Shown one piece after another: positions 51,205 to 59,834 of a stretch of DNA of 64,000 nt. Each line of letters begins with the position of its first letter. The stretch's first letter is position 1. Location: the NCBI RefSeq assembly GCF_004352915.1, contig NZ_SJSY01000070.1, positions 62,001 to 126,000 of the forward strand, written 5' to 3'. The DNA comes from Flavobacterium zhairuonense. Lineage in GTDB: Bacteria; Bacteroidota; Bacteroidia; Flavobacteriales; Flavobacteriaceae. The translations under genes were made by a program, and so were the position numbers. Under the pieces are notes generated by a model. It made no database searches and was not told the DNA's origin. It was given only the letters and a program-made list of their open reading frames with translations.

Positions 51205-52044
51205 TTATCTTAAATCTGTGATTTTACAAACATCCATATCTCCGTAATCTAAGTTCTCACCTGCCATTCCCCAGATAAAAGTATAATTGCTAGTTCCTGA
51301 ACCAGAGTGAATTGACCAAGGCGGAGAAATAACAGCTTGATGATTGTTCATCCAGATATGTCTTGTTTCTTGTGGTTGTCCCATAAAGTGGCAAACCGCT
51401 TGATTTTCTGGAATGTCCAAATAAAAATACACTTCCATTCTACGATCGTGTACGTGCGCCGGCATCGTATTCCAAACACTTCCTGGATTTAATTCCGTCA
51501 TTCCCATTTGCAATTGGCAAGTTGTAACTACGCTTCCAATAATCATTTGATTAACGGTACGGTGATTTGCTGTTTCCATTGCACCTAAATTCAATTTATT
51601 CGCTTCAGCCAAACTTACCTTTACCGTCGGATAAGATGTATGAGCTGGTGCCGAATTGATATAGAATTTAGCAGGATTAGAAGCATCAGCACTTTTGAAA
51701 ATCACCTCTTTATTTCCGCTTCCGATATATAAAGCATCTTTAAAACCTAACTCATAAGTAGTTCCTTCAACAACAACAGAACCGCTTCCTCCAACATTGA
51801 TAATTCCTAACTCTCTTCTTTCTAAAAAATAAGGTGCCTTAAGCGGATCAATTGTTTCTAAAACCAAATCTCCTTTTACAGGAACTGCCGATCCAGCAAT
51901 ATATCTGTCGTAATGAGAATAAACCAAAACGATTTCATCTTCCTGCATTAAATCATCAATTAAGAATTCTTCTCTCAATTGTTGTGTATCATATTTTTTT
52001 ACAGCTTCTGGGCTTGATGCGTATCTTGAACTATATTTTGTCAT
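51205..52044 (-). CDS. kduI: 5-keto-4-deoxyuronate isomerase
   Basis: The 279 residues give the complete KduI cupin. The metal site is recognisable in [17 protein letters not shown] (two His and a Glu, about residues 195-211) and in the later [19 protein letters not shown] (His). The N-terminal [20 protein letters not shown] is also typical. It isomerises 4-deoxy-5-keto-uronate, the open form of the unsaturated galacturonate that GH105 and lyases release, into the KduD substrate. It is first in the uronate operon, with an operator and -7 box directly upstream. Confidence 0.96.
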   Translation of the reverse strand: MTKYSSRYASSPEAVKKYDTQQLREEFLIDDLMQEDEIVLVYSHYDRYIAGSAVPVKGDLVLETIDPLKAPYFLERRELGIINVGGSGSVVVEGTTYELGFKDALYIGSGNKEVIFKSADASNPAKFYINSAPAHTSYPTVKVSLAEANKLNLGAMETANHRTVNQMIIGSVVTTCQLQMGMTELNPGSVWNTMPAHVHDRRMEVYFYLDIPENQAVCHFMGQPQETRHIWMNNHQAVISPPWSIHSGSGTSNYTFIWGMAGENLDYGDMDVCKITDLR

Positions 52045-52058
52045 AATTTCTAAATTAA

Positions 52059-52080
52059 TGTAATCGATTGCACAAATTTA
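52059..52080 (-). promoter_or_regulatory. kduI promoter with LacI-type operator fused to the -7 box
   Basis: On the minus strand TAAATTTG (52080 to 52073) is joined without a gap to TGCAATCGATTACA (52072 to 52059). The operator would cover the transcription start. The kduI ATG follows after 14 bp. The exuT promoter has the same arrangement. Confidence 0.82.
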
Positions 52081-52142
52081 ATTTTTTATATTGAAATACC
52101 ATAATTGAAACCAAAAAAATATTTCATCACTTCCACTTTTCT

Positions 52143-53459
52143 TTACAATTCTACTTTTTTCATCTTAGGCACCAGTATATGCATTATAAGCCACGCTAAT
52201 AAATAAGAGCCTCCACATATACAAAACATAATAAAATATCCTGTTTCAATTTTTCCAATTTTAGTATAATAAACAAACATGTTTTTTTGAACCACCAAAG
52301 TCAACAAAATACCGCCTAGTGCACCAAACATTCCTCCTAGCCCAGTAACTGACGCGGTAGCCTTTTTAGGAAACATATCTGAAACCGTAGTAAAGATATT
52401 GGCACTCCAAGCCTGATGCGCAGAAACTGCCAAACCAATGACTAAAATCGCCCACCACATATTTATCGTTCCAAGATATTGTGAAAATAAAACCGGCAAA
52501 ACTGCAAACGCATAGAGCAACATACTTGTTTTACGAGCTTTGTACGCCGGCCAATTATTATTGATTAATTTTAAAGGAAGCCAGCCTCCTCCAATACTTC
52601 CGACACTTCCGATCATATAAACAAGTGCACAAGGCCAAATAATCTCAGTTGCTGTCAATTTATATTGCTTCATCAAGAAATCTGGGAGCCAAAACAAATA
52701 GAACCACCAAACTGGATCTGTAAGCAGTTTCCCAATTGCAAAAGCCCATGTTTGGCGAAATGACAATAACTTTATCCAAGAAACTTTTTCCTTCGAATCT
52801 TCCTCAACAACTTCAACTTGATCTGAAGTAATATATTCTAATTCTGCTTGAGACAAACGTTTTTGTTTTTGAGGCACTTCATACAGTAAAAACCACAATA
52901 AAAGCCAAATAAACCCAACAATACCCGTTAGAATAAAAGCCCATTGCCAACCATACTTTTCTGCAATATAAGGAACGGTCAACGGCACTATTATTGCACC
53001 AATATTACTTCCCGAATTAAAAATTCCCGTTGCAAGCGCACGTTCTTTTTGCGGAAACCATTCTGCTGTAGCTTTAATTGCTGCAGGAAAATTTCCAGCT
53101 TCAGTAACCCCTAAAAATACACGCGCAATTAAAAATCCCCCTGTCCCAGTTGCCAATGCATGCCCAATTGCAGCTAAACTCCACAAACCAGTCGCAATCG
53201 CATAACCTAACTTCGTTCCTAATTTATCAATAATTCCACCGGCAACCAGCATTCCAAGTGCGTAAGCAATTTTAAAAGCAAGCTCTATATTTGAATAATC
53301 AATAACTTCCTGCTCAGGAGTCCAATGAAAAGCTTCTGCCAAAAAAGGGCGAAGGTAACTTATTACATTTCTGTCTAAATAATTTACAGTTGTTGCAAAA
53401 AAGACTAAACTGCAAATTGTCCAGCGGTATTTTCCAATTACTGCGTTGGTTTGGTTCAT
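52143..53459 (-). CDS. ExuT-like hexuronate transporter (MFS), second gene
   Basis: The 438-residue protein has 12 predicted membrane helices and the anion:cation symporter subfamily pattern: WTICSLVFFATTVNYLDRNV at the first helix, GVTEAGNFPAAIKATAEWFP, ALATGIFNSGSNIGAII, and DPVWWFYLFWLPDFLMKQY at the start of the second half. ExuT proteins bring galacturonate or glucuronate across the inner membrane with protons. It follows its paralogue after 45 bp and has the normal family length. The pair may split saturated and unsaturated uronates (inference). Confidence 0.9.
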   Translation of the reverse strand: MNQTNAVIGKYRWTICSLVFFATTVNYLDRNVISYLRPFLAEAFHWTPEQEVIDYSNIELAFKIAYALGMLVAGGIIDKLGTKLGYAIATGLWSLAAIGHALATGTGGFLIARVFLGVTEAGNFPAAIKATAEWFPQKERALATGIFNSGSNIGAIIVPLTVPYIAEKYGWQWAFILTGIVGFIWLLLWFLLYEVPQKQKRLSQAELEYITSDQVEVVEEDSKEKVSWIKLLSFRQTWAFAIGKLLTDPVWWFYLFWLPDFLMKQYKLTATEIIWPCALVYMIGSVGSIGGGWLPLKLINNNWPAYKARKTSMLLYAFAVLPVLFSQYLGTINMWWAILVIGLAVSAHQAWSANIFTTVSDMFPKKATASVTGLGGMFGALGGILLTLVVQKNMFVYYTKIGKIETGYFIMFCICGGSYLLAWLIMHILVPKMKKVEL

Positions 53460-53504
53460 AATTTAGTTGGTTGGTTTAGGTTGGTTAGTAGCATCAAATC
53501 TCGG

Positions 53505-55100
53505 TTAGAGATCTTTAATTGGACTGTATTTTGGAACTAATGATTTCATCACTAACCAGCCTGCCAAATAAGAAACAGCACAGATTGAAAAAATAATCAT
53601 ATATCCAGTATTTATTCCGTTTACAACATTTTCACCAGCAGTTGTAAGCGACTTTAAGAACTCTTCTAAATTCCCTACTCCTCTTTCAGCCAGAAAAGCC
53701 TTTTCTGTTACTGCATTTTGGAATTGTGGGTATTTTTCCAATAATGGCTGGCCATTTATAGTACTCCAATTTCTCTGTGTAAAATCAAATAATACTCCAG
53801 AACCCTTGTTTATAATTGTAGAACCAATTCCTCCAGCTAATCCACCAATACCTGTAATCGTTGCGATTGCTTTTTTTGGAAACATATCTCCAACAGTAGT
53901 AAAAATATTTGCTGACCAAGACTGGTGAGCTGCACCTGCGATTCCGATAATAATAACGGGTACCCAATAACTAATATAACCTAAAGGCTGAGCAGCTAAA
54001 GCTAACAAGGGAAAGAAAGCAAAAATAAGCATCGATTTCATTCTTCCTTCGTACGGATTCATCCCTTTTTTCTCTACAAAATAGGTCGGCAACCAACCTC
54101 CGATAATCGACAATAACGTAATCATATAAAGAACAAATAATGGCAACGCCGCTTGTGTAGAGTCCATTCCGTAAACCGAACTTAAATAAGCTGGCGTCCA
54201 GAATAAAAAGAACCACCAAACTCCGTCTGTCATGAATTTTCCAAATGCAAAAGCCCATGTCTGTTTGTATTTAAAACATTCTTTTAAAGACACTTTTGAC
54301 GAAGTTTCCGGAACAAAATTTTCTAATTTACTTTCAGCAATATCATCTTGCTGAATATAAGCCAACTCTTCTGGAGTTACTTTTGCATGCCTTTCTGGTT
54401 TGTCATACATAAACGTCCAGAATCCCATCCAAATAAATCCTAAAGCTCCAATAATAATAAAAGACATTTCCCAACCAAACGATTTAGCAATAAACGGAAT
54501 TGTAACTGGCGCCGCTAGAGCTCCAACTGTTGCCCCCGCATTGAAAATACTAGTTGCAAAAGCCCTATCTTTTTTTGGAAAATATTCAGCTGTAGTTTTA
54601 ATCGCTGCGGGAAAGTTTCCAGCTTCACCGACTGCTAGCACAAATCGTGCAAAAATGAACAAAGCCACACTTACATTAATCACTAAAGCAGTATCTTGAA
54701 CAGTACTGATTATTGCTTTTGAACCATGAAAACCTACTAACCAATCGCCAGTAATGATTCCAGAGGTAGCAATGCCACAGAAAGCGTGAAGGCAAGCTCC
54801 TATAGACCAAATCCCGATTGCCCAAAGAAATCCTTTTTTTGTGTCTAACCAATCCACAAATCGACCAGCAAACAGCAATGAAACAGCATAAAAAATCGAA
54901 AACAATGCTGTTATGTCTCCATAATCACTGTTTGTCCAATGAAATTCTGGCGCAATAAAATCTTTCCATGTCAAAGAAAGAACTTGGCGATCTAAGTAAT
55001 TGATAGTAGTTGCAAAAAAAAGCAAAGCACAAATGCTCCAACGATATTTTCCTGCTGATTTGACGCTTTGGCTGATAGTAGCTGAATCTTCTTGGGTCAT
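53505..55100 (-). CDS. ExuT-like hexuronate transporter (MFS), first gene, enlarged
   Basis: The 531-residue paralogue of the transporter at 52143 has the same landmarks (WSICALLFFATTINYLDRQV, AVGEAGNFPAAIKTTAEYFP, DGVWWFFLFWTPAYLSSVYG). It is about 90 residues longer. Part of the extra length is a loop after the third helix (about 110-150) and part is a segment of about 60 residues before the last helix (STINGQPLLEKYPQFQNAVT...). It heads the transporter pair and has the LacI-type operator 109 bp upstream. The inserts might form an extra helical hairpin. It lies in the inner membrane. Confidence 0.9.
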   Translation of the reverse strand: MTQEDSATISQSVKSAGKYRWSICALLFFATTINYLDRQVLSLTWKDFIAPEFHWTNSDYGDITALFSIFYAVSLLFAGRFVDWLDTKKGFLWAIGIWSIGACLHAFCGIATSGIITGDWLVGFHGSKAIISTVQDTALVINVSVALFIFARFVLAVGEAGNFPAAIKTTAEYFPKKDRAFATSIFNAGATVGALAAPVTIPFIAKSFGWEMSFIIIGALGFIWMGFWTFMYDKPERHAKVTPEELAYIQQDDIAESKLENFVPETSSKVSLKECFKYKQTWAFAFGKFMTDGVWWFFLFWTPAYLSSVYGMDSTQAALPLFVLYMITLLSIIGGWLPTYFVEKKGMNPYEGRMKSMLIFAFFPLLALAAQPLGYISYWVPVIIIGIAGAAHQSWSANIFTTVGDMFPKKAIATITGIGGLAGGIGSTIINKGSGVLFDFTQRNWSTINGQPLLEKYPQFQNAVTEKAFLAERGVGNLEEFLKSLTTAGENVVNGINTGYMIIFSICAVSYLAGWLVMKSLVPKYSPIKDL

Positions 55101-55208
55101 GGTTATTTTATTGTAAAAATTGATGTTTTTTGGTTCTTTTATTTTATCACGAAATCCGAATTAAAAAGCACTAAAAAACAATGATTTAATACAAATAAAA
55201 CGAAATAA

Positions 55209-55230
55209 TGTAATCGATTGCACAAATATA
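55209..55230 (-). promoter_or_regulatory. exuT promoter with LacI-type operator fused to the -7 box
   Basis: On the minus strand TATATTTG (55230 to 55223) is directly followed by TGCAATCGATTACA (55222 to 55209), as at kduI. The leader to the ATG at 55100 is over 100 nt. Confidence 0.82.
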
Positions 55231-55482
55231 GTTTTTAATCTTTATATTCCAAATAAATTATATAAAAAATTATTTTATCCGAGAAAATAAACATATCGCA
55301 CAAAAAAAATAATACAATATTACATATTAAACAATATATTTGTTAAATAGCAACGGAGCAAATTCATCCGTTACTAGGGCTAAAATTGTACAAAATCCTT
55401 AGGCAAATTGCTTTGCTAGCTTCACCATTTTTTAGCTTATTTTCATTCGTATCAAATTCATCACAAAACAATTTTCTAAAAA
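55231..55482. other. Intergenic stretch upstream of the stand-alone esterase
   Basis: The stretch lies between the exuT promoter and the plus-strand esterase. A TATATTTG box at 55335-55342 could be the esterase -7 element. A small dyad AACGGA/TCCGTT occurs at 55352-55372. Nothing else is recognised. Confidence 0.45.
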
Positions 55483-56415
55483 ATGAAACTCATTCTTTCT
55501 CCAAAATTATTTATTTACACAACATTATATCTACTAATTATCAATAACTTACACTCACAAAATCAAATAATTCCGTTATGGGCTAAAATTCCAGACGAAA
55601 TTGTTTCACCTGATTATAAGGAAAAAGAAATCGTAAAAGACGGCGCAATTCAGAGTACAAGCTTTGTTTCTGTCCCTACTTTAACCGTTTTTATTCCGAA
55701 AGATGCAAAACCAAATCAAACTGCAATCATTATTTTTCCAGGCGGAGGTTATTCGCACTTAGCAATTGACAAGGAAGGAACCAAAGTTGCAAAATGGCTC
55801 AATAGTTTAGGCATTACAGCCTTCGTACTAAAATACCGATTGCCGAGTGATTTGATCATGAAAAATAAAAAAATAGGACCGCTTCAAGACGCACAAGAAG
55901 CTGTACGTTATGTACGCGAAAATGCTACAAATTGGAATATTGACAATGCTAAAATTGGCACATTAGGATTTTCCGCAGGTGGTCATTTAGCTTCAACATT
56001 AGCGACACATTTTGACGAAAAAACATATGAAACTAGGTCTAAAACAAGTGCCCGTCCTGACTTTTCGATCTTGGTTTATCCTGTTGTATCAATGGAAAAC
56101 AATATTACGCACAAAGGTTCTCAGACTAATTTATTAGGAAATAGCCCATCGAAAGAATTAATCGATTCTTTTTCCAATGAAAAAAAGGTTAATTCACAAA
56201 CTCCACCGACATTCTTAGTTCATGCCACAGATGACACTGCTGTTATTCCTGAAAACAGTATTAATTATTATTTGGCACTCAAAAAGAGTGGCGTTACATC
56301 AGAGTTGCATTTGTATGAAAATGGTGGCCACGGTTTTGGTTTAGGAGTGAAAGACACGAGCAAAAACTGGACAAAAGACTGCGAAGAATGGCTAAAAAAT
56401 CACGGATATTATTAA
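55483..56415 (+). CDS. Alpha/beta-hydrolase carbohydrate esterase (paralogue of the fusion)
   Basis: The 310-residue exported esterase has the motifs FPGGGYSHLA (85-94), nucleophile elbow GFSAGG (162-167, Ser164), HATDD and GGHGFGLG. It is very similar over its whole length to residues 30-308 of the fusion at 24996: both carry LWxKIPDEIVS, FVLKYRLPSDLIMKN and GPLQDAQEAVR. It lacks the GH43 half. The position at the edge of the locus, divergent from exuT, suggests a shared role in removing acyl groups from pectic oligomers. A signal peptide (MKLILSPKLFIYTTLYLLII...) is present. Confidence 0.85.
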   Translation: MKLILSPKLFIYTTLYLLIINNLHSQNQIIPLWAKIPDEIVSPDYKEKEIVKDGAIQSTSFVSVPTLTVFIPKDAKPNQTAIIIFPGGGYSHLAIDKEGTKVAKWLNSLGITAFVLKYRLPSDLIMKNKKIGPLQDAQEAVRYVRENATNWNIDNAKIGTLGFSAGGHLASTLATHFDEKTYETRSKTSARPDFSILVYPVVSMENNITHKGSQTNLLGNSPSKELIDSFSNEKKVNSQTPPTFLVHATDDTAVIPENSINYYLALKKSGVTSELHLYENGGHGFGLGVKDTSKNWTKDCEEWLKNHGYY

Positions 56416-56890
56416 ACAAAAAAAGGGTTTTTAGATTGGTTAACGTGTAACTGAACCTAAAAACCCGATAAAAATTTTGACATCTTGTATTTATCTTGCA
56501 AATTTACACAAGTACCCACGATCAAATGAATATGTCAAATTTCAACTTACTGTGTTTCTCCAAAAACTAGTAACAATCAATAGAAATCTTTAATGATGAT
56601 TAAAAAAGGCAAAAACATCATAAATCTCTATTTCTATGAGGCAAATGTATCGCGCTCTTAAAAGATAACATTACGGTTTTCCACATTCTGAAAAAAAAAT
56701 TCTTCTTTTATTTAATCAAAAAAAAGAAAAACAAAACAAAACACTGTATATCAAAACAATAGCAACTTAAAATTTTATCTGCAAAAATTCAAAAAAAGAA
56801 AAATTAACTTTTTCTTTACATTATTTCTTGTCCTAGATTAAGTTCTAAACAAGTATTTACTTCTAATTTTGCTTTGAAAACTGACATATT
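56416..56890. other. Non-coding stretch after the esterase
   Basis: No gene is seen. A hairpin with perfect 10-bp arms (GGGTTTTTAG 56425-56434, CTAAAAACCC 56457-56466) follows the esterase but lacks a U-run on the plus strand. TAATTTTG at 56864-56871 fits as the -7 box of the next gene. The region marks the end of the pectin locus. Confidence 0.5.
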
Positions 56891-57205
56891 ATGAAAACTC
56901 TCGAATTCTTATTACTCGGAAAAAATGAAGCCATTTTAGCTATTTTGCTTCGCTTGGTGAATGCAGATGAAAATTGGAATGCTGTCGCTTTTAATAACGA
57001 AAAAGAAGCTCAAGAACACTTTCGAAACCATAAAATCGACATTGTCCTTTTAAGTTCTGCAATTGAAGATCATGTCGAAAAAGATTTTACTTCTTTTTGC
57101 CTGAAACAGCAACCGGATGTAGAAGTTATTGAACATTTTGGAGGCGGTAGCGGTTTGCTAAAATCCGAAATTATGCATCGACTATATTTAAAAGGAAAAC
57201 TTTAA
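56891..57205 (+). CDS. Small receiver-like protein of unknown function
   Basis: The 104 residues show the beta/alpha rhythm of a receiver domain (LEFLLLGKNEAILAILLRLV, KIDIVLLSSAI, DVEVIEHFGGG). The phosphoacceptor Asp position appears as Ser (LLSSA) and the first acidic pair is missing. It would thus be unable to take part in normal phosphotransfer. No signal peptide. It is 25 bp upstream of the 2H phosphoesterase gene, so the two are probably cotranscribed. The assignment is by pattern only. Confidence 0.5.
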   Translation: MKTLEFLLLGKNEAILAILLRLVNADENWNAVAFNNEKEAQEHFRNHKIDIVLLSSAIEDHVEKDFTSFCLKQQPDVEVIEHFGGGSGLLKSEIMHRLYLKGKL

Positions 57206-57230
57206 ATTTGTGTAATTCAATGCCCCGAAA

Positions 57231-57794
57231 ATGGAAAAGACATATTCAGTCGTAATTCATCCTTCAGATAACGGAATCGATTCTATCAAAATAATGAAGG
57301 ATTATTTAAAAAGTAAAATTGGCTGGTTTAATAGTTGTAATTCAGTAGCGCATATTACGATTTGCGAATTCAAAATTGATGAATCTCAACTCGACCCCAT
57401 TAAAAAAAAACTCTCTAAAGTTTCCGACACTTTTACATCTTTCCAAGTATTTTTAGATCATTTTGACTCTTATCAAAATAGTGGCGCTTTTTTTATTGGT
57501 GTAACTGAAGATTCAAAAAATAATCTTGTGCCTATTATGAAAAAGATTCATGAAACTTTGAAATTTTTAAAACTCAAAAAAAGTGATGATCCTCATTTAT
57601 CAATTGGAAGAAGATTAACACCCGAAAATCTAAAAATCGCTTCACAGCTTTTCACTACAATTGATATGGAATTTTTGTTAGACAAAATTGTCTTGCGAGA
57701 ATTTGATCCTGTTGTAAAGCAGTTTTTTATTATTGATACTATTCCGTTTGGCAATAATCCTCAGCCAGAATTTACACAAGGAAGTCTTTTTTAA
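57231..57794 (+). CDS. 2H phosphoesterase / 2'-5' RNA ligase family protein
   Basis: The 187-residue protein has the two signature tetrads of the family: AHITIC (about residue 40) and PHLSIG (about 122). The spacing and the bilobed beta pattern (FTSFQVFLDHFDSY, FFIGVTED) fit. Members act on 2',3'-cyclic phosphates or 2'-5' linkages of RNA, but the cellular substrate of this one is unknown. It ends 87 bp before the AraC-type gene, after a small GAAACTT/GAAACCTG repeat stretch. Confidence 0.8.
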   Translation: MEKTYSVVIHPSDNGIDSIKIMKDYLKSKIGWFNSCNSVAHITICEFKIDESQLDPIKKKLSKVSDTFTSFQVFLDHFDSYQNSGAFFIGVTEDSKNNLVPIMKKIHETLKFLKLKKSDDPHLSIGRRLTPENLKIASQLFTTIDMEFLLDKIVLREFDPVVKQFFIIDTIPFGNNPQPEFTQGSLF

Positions 57795-57856
57795 CCGTAA
57801 AGACACAAACTTGAAACTTTAAACCTGAAACAAAAAAACTAATCTTTTAATTTTCG

Positions 57857-57864
57857 TATATTTG
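57857..57864 (+). promoter_or_regulatory. Predicted -7 box of the AraC-family gene
   Basis: TATATTTG, a perfect match to TAnnTTTG, 17 bp before the start codon at 57882. No clear -33 element is seen. Confidence 0.5.
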
Positions 57865-57881
57865 AATTTTACAATTCATAT

Positions 57882-58805
57882 ATGAAATCCCTAGATTCAT
57901 TTTATCAAGATATTACCGAAGGCTCAACAGTTGATCCCACTTCATTATTGCCAAATGACATTCAAAAAGAAATTGGGCATTTTAATGTTTTTGACATTAA
58001 AGAACTTCTAGAACGCATGAAAGGAAAACCGGGGATGCCCTATGACAGAAGAGCTTATTACAAAATAAGTTTAATCAGGGGACACAACAAAGCCGAATAT
58101 GCCGATAAAGTAATCGAAATTAAAAAACAAGGATTGTTATTTGCTACACCAAAAATTCCGTACAACTATTTACCCCAAGACACGAATCAAGGTGGGCAAT
58201 TTTGCGTTTTTACTAGCGAATTTTTATCCAAAAGCAAAAGCGGAATCGATCTTGACGAACTTCCAATTTTTGCTTCAGACGGATATCCAATTTTCCAGTT
58301 ATCTGATGAAGAAGTTCTTGAAGTAGAACTGATTTTCAATAAAATACAAAAAGAAATTAATTCTGATTATATTTACAAATACGATTTAATCCGAAATTAT
58401 GTTGCGGAATTAATTCATTTTGGACAAAAATTACAACCTATTACAGCATTGTATTCCAAACATAATTCTGCCGCTAGAGTTTCCTCTTTATTCGCCGAAT
58501 TATTAGAAAGACAATTCCCGATAGAATCTCCAAATCAAAAATTGCAATTAAGAACAGCAAAGGATTTTGCAGAAAGATTATCCGTTCACGTCAACCATTT
58601 AAATAAAGTTCTAAAAGAAAGCACAGGAAAAACAACAACCGAATTGATTAGCTCAAGACTAACAAACGAAGCGAAAATCCTTTTAAAACAAACCGATTGG
58701 AACATTTCTGAAATTGCTTATTCATTAGGTTTTGAGGAGTTAGCGCATTTTTCTAACTTCTTTAAAAAGCAAACGTCATATACGCCTTTGGCTTTTAGAA
58801 GTTAA
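57882..58805 (+). CDS. AraC-family transcriptional regulator
   Basis: The 307 residues consist of an N-terminal cupin-like sensor part (about 30-160; GMPYDRRAYYKISLIRG, FCVFTSEFL) and a C-terminal AraC DNA-binding domain (about 215-307). The latter has two helix-turn-helix units: AERLSVHVNHLNKVLKE and ISEIAYSLGFEELAHFSNFF, ending KQTSYTPLAFR. It stands directly before two plus-strand SDR genes and probably controls them, an arrangement common for such regulators. The effector is not known. Confidence 0.9.
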   Translation: MKSLDSFYQDITEGSTVDPTSLLPNDIQKEIGHFNVFDIKELLERMKGKPGMPYDRRAYYKISLIRGHNKAEYADKVIEIKKQGLLFATPKIPYNYLPQDTNQGGQFCVFTSEFLSKSKSGIDLDELPIFASDGYPIFQLSDEEVLEVELIFNKIQKEINSDYIYKYDLIRNYVAELIHFGQKLQPITALYSKHNSAARVSSLFAELLERQFPIESPNQKLQLRTAKDFAERLSVHVNHLNKVLKESTGKTTTELISSRLTNEAKILLKQTDWNISEIAYSLGFEELAHFSNFFKKQTSYTPLAFRS

Positions 58806-58996
58806 CTTTTGTTTCAGGTTTCAGTGGGAACTTTATCAAAGTTTGAAACTTTGACAAAGTTTTACGCGACGTTTTGGAATTTAATTATTGGGATTTTACA
58901 ACTGATTTGAATTTTGCAAACATCGGTTTGATATTTACAACTCCCCTCATCTACTTTGCTCCTACCTTTGTCTTATCAATTTAAAAGATCGAAAAG
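58806..58996. repeat. Intergenic stretch with GTTTCAGGTTTC-type repeats
   Basis: The stretch contains GTTTCAGGTTTCAG and the imperfect palindrome ACTTTATCAAAGTTTGAAAC/TTTGACAAAGT near 58830-58861. TACCTTTG at 58963-58970 may be the -7 box of the SDR gene. No gene. Confidence 0.5.
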
Positions 58997-59719
58997 ATGA
59001 ATTTATCAAACAACAAAATTTTAATAACGGGTGGTGCAAGTGGCATTGGACTTGGACTTACTGAAAGATTTATTCAAGAAAACAATACTGTTATTATTTG
59101 CGGACGAAGAGAATCTGTTTTAAATGAAGTAAAAGCAAAATTTCCTTCTGCAATTATAAAAGCATGTGACTTGTCTATCGAAAAAGAACGCATTGCACTT
59201 TATGAATGGATTTCTGAAAACCATCCTGATCTAAACGTATTGATCAACAATGCCGGAATTCAAAAATGGGTTTCTGTAACCGATACTGATTTCTACGAAA
59301 GCATGAAAGCAGAAATCAATACAAATATCGAGGCTCCATTACATTTGACATCGCTTTTTATTCAGTTAAAATCTTTGAATACAGTAATGAATGTAACTTC
59401 TGGATTGGCATTTTCGCCTTTTGCAAAAGTTCCGGTTTATTCCGCTACAAAAGCGTTCTTTAGATCGTTTACGCTTTCATTGCGTCATCTATTAAAAGCA
59501 AAAAATATAGAAGTAATCGAGATTATTCCACCAGCATTAAACACAGATTTAGGTGGCGTAGGATTGCATGATGCACATCCGAGCGTGAGCAGTTTTATCG
59601 AATCTATTTTTGAACAATTAAAAGAAGGAAGACAAGAACTAACATTTGGGACAAGCGAAACAAGATTAAACGCAAGCGCAGAAGATTTGAGAAATCATTT
59701 TAACGCAATGCATAATTAA
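58997..59719 (+). CDS. Short-chain dehydrogenase of the DltE-like type
   Basis: The 240-residue SDR has the cofactor motif TGGASGIGLGL (11-21), INNAGIQKW, a catalytic Ser in NVTSGLAFSP and YSATKAFFRSF (Tyr and Lys). GIQKW and PPALNTDLGG are features of the DltE-like oxidoreductase subgroup. The substrate is unknown. It lies 191 bp after the AraC-type gene and 115 bp before another SDR, with which it may be cotranscribed. Confidence 0.85.
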   Translation: MNLSNNKILITGGASGIGLGLTERFIQENNTVIICGRRESVLNEVKAKFPSAIIKACDLSIEKERIALYEWISENHPDLNVLINNAGIQKWVSVTDTDFYESMKAEINTNIEAPLHLTSLFIQLKSLNTVMNVTSGLAFSPFAKVPVYSATKAFFRSFTLSLRHLLKAKNIEVIEIIPPALNTDLGGVGLHDAHPSVSSFIESIFEQLKEGRQELTFGTSETRLNASAEDLRNHFNAMHN

Positions 59720-59834
59720 TGGTAAATGATAAATGATAAATGGTGAATGGTAAATTGTTAATTGAAAACACAAAAAAATGACATTTCACATTCACAATTC
59801 ACCATTCACAATTCACAATTCACAATTAAAAAAG
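59720..59834. repeat. ATTCACAATTCAC-type repeat stretch between the SDR genes
   Basis: The left half carries TGGTAAATGATAAATGATAAA-like units and the right half ATTCACAATTCACCATTCACA-like units that are partly complementary. The transcript could therefore fold back. An open frame passes through the repeat and joins the SDR, but its translation (HIHNSPFTIHNSQ) is only the repeat. Confidence 0.65.

Noticed and set aside
59778..59834. N-terminal extension of the second SDR (HIHNSPFTIHNSQ)
   Set aside because: The extension encodes only the intergenic ATTCACAATTCAC repeat; the internal ATG at 59835 gives the normal SDR start.
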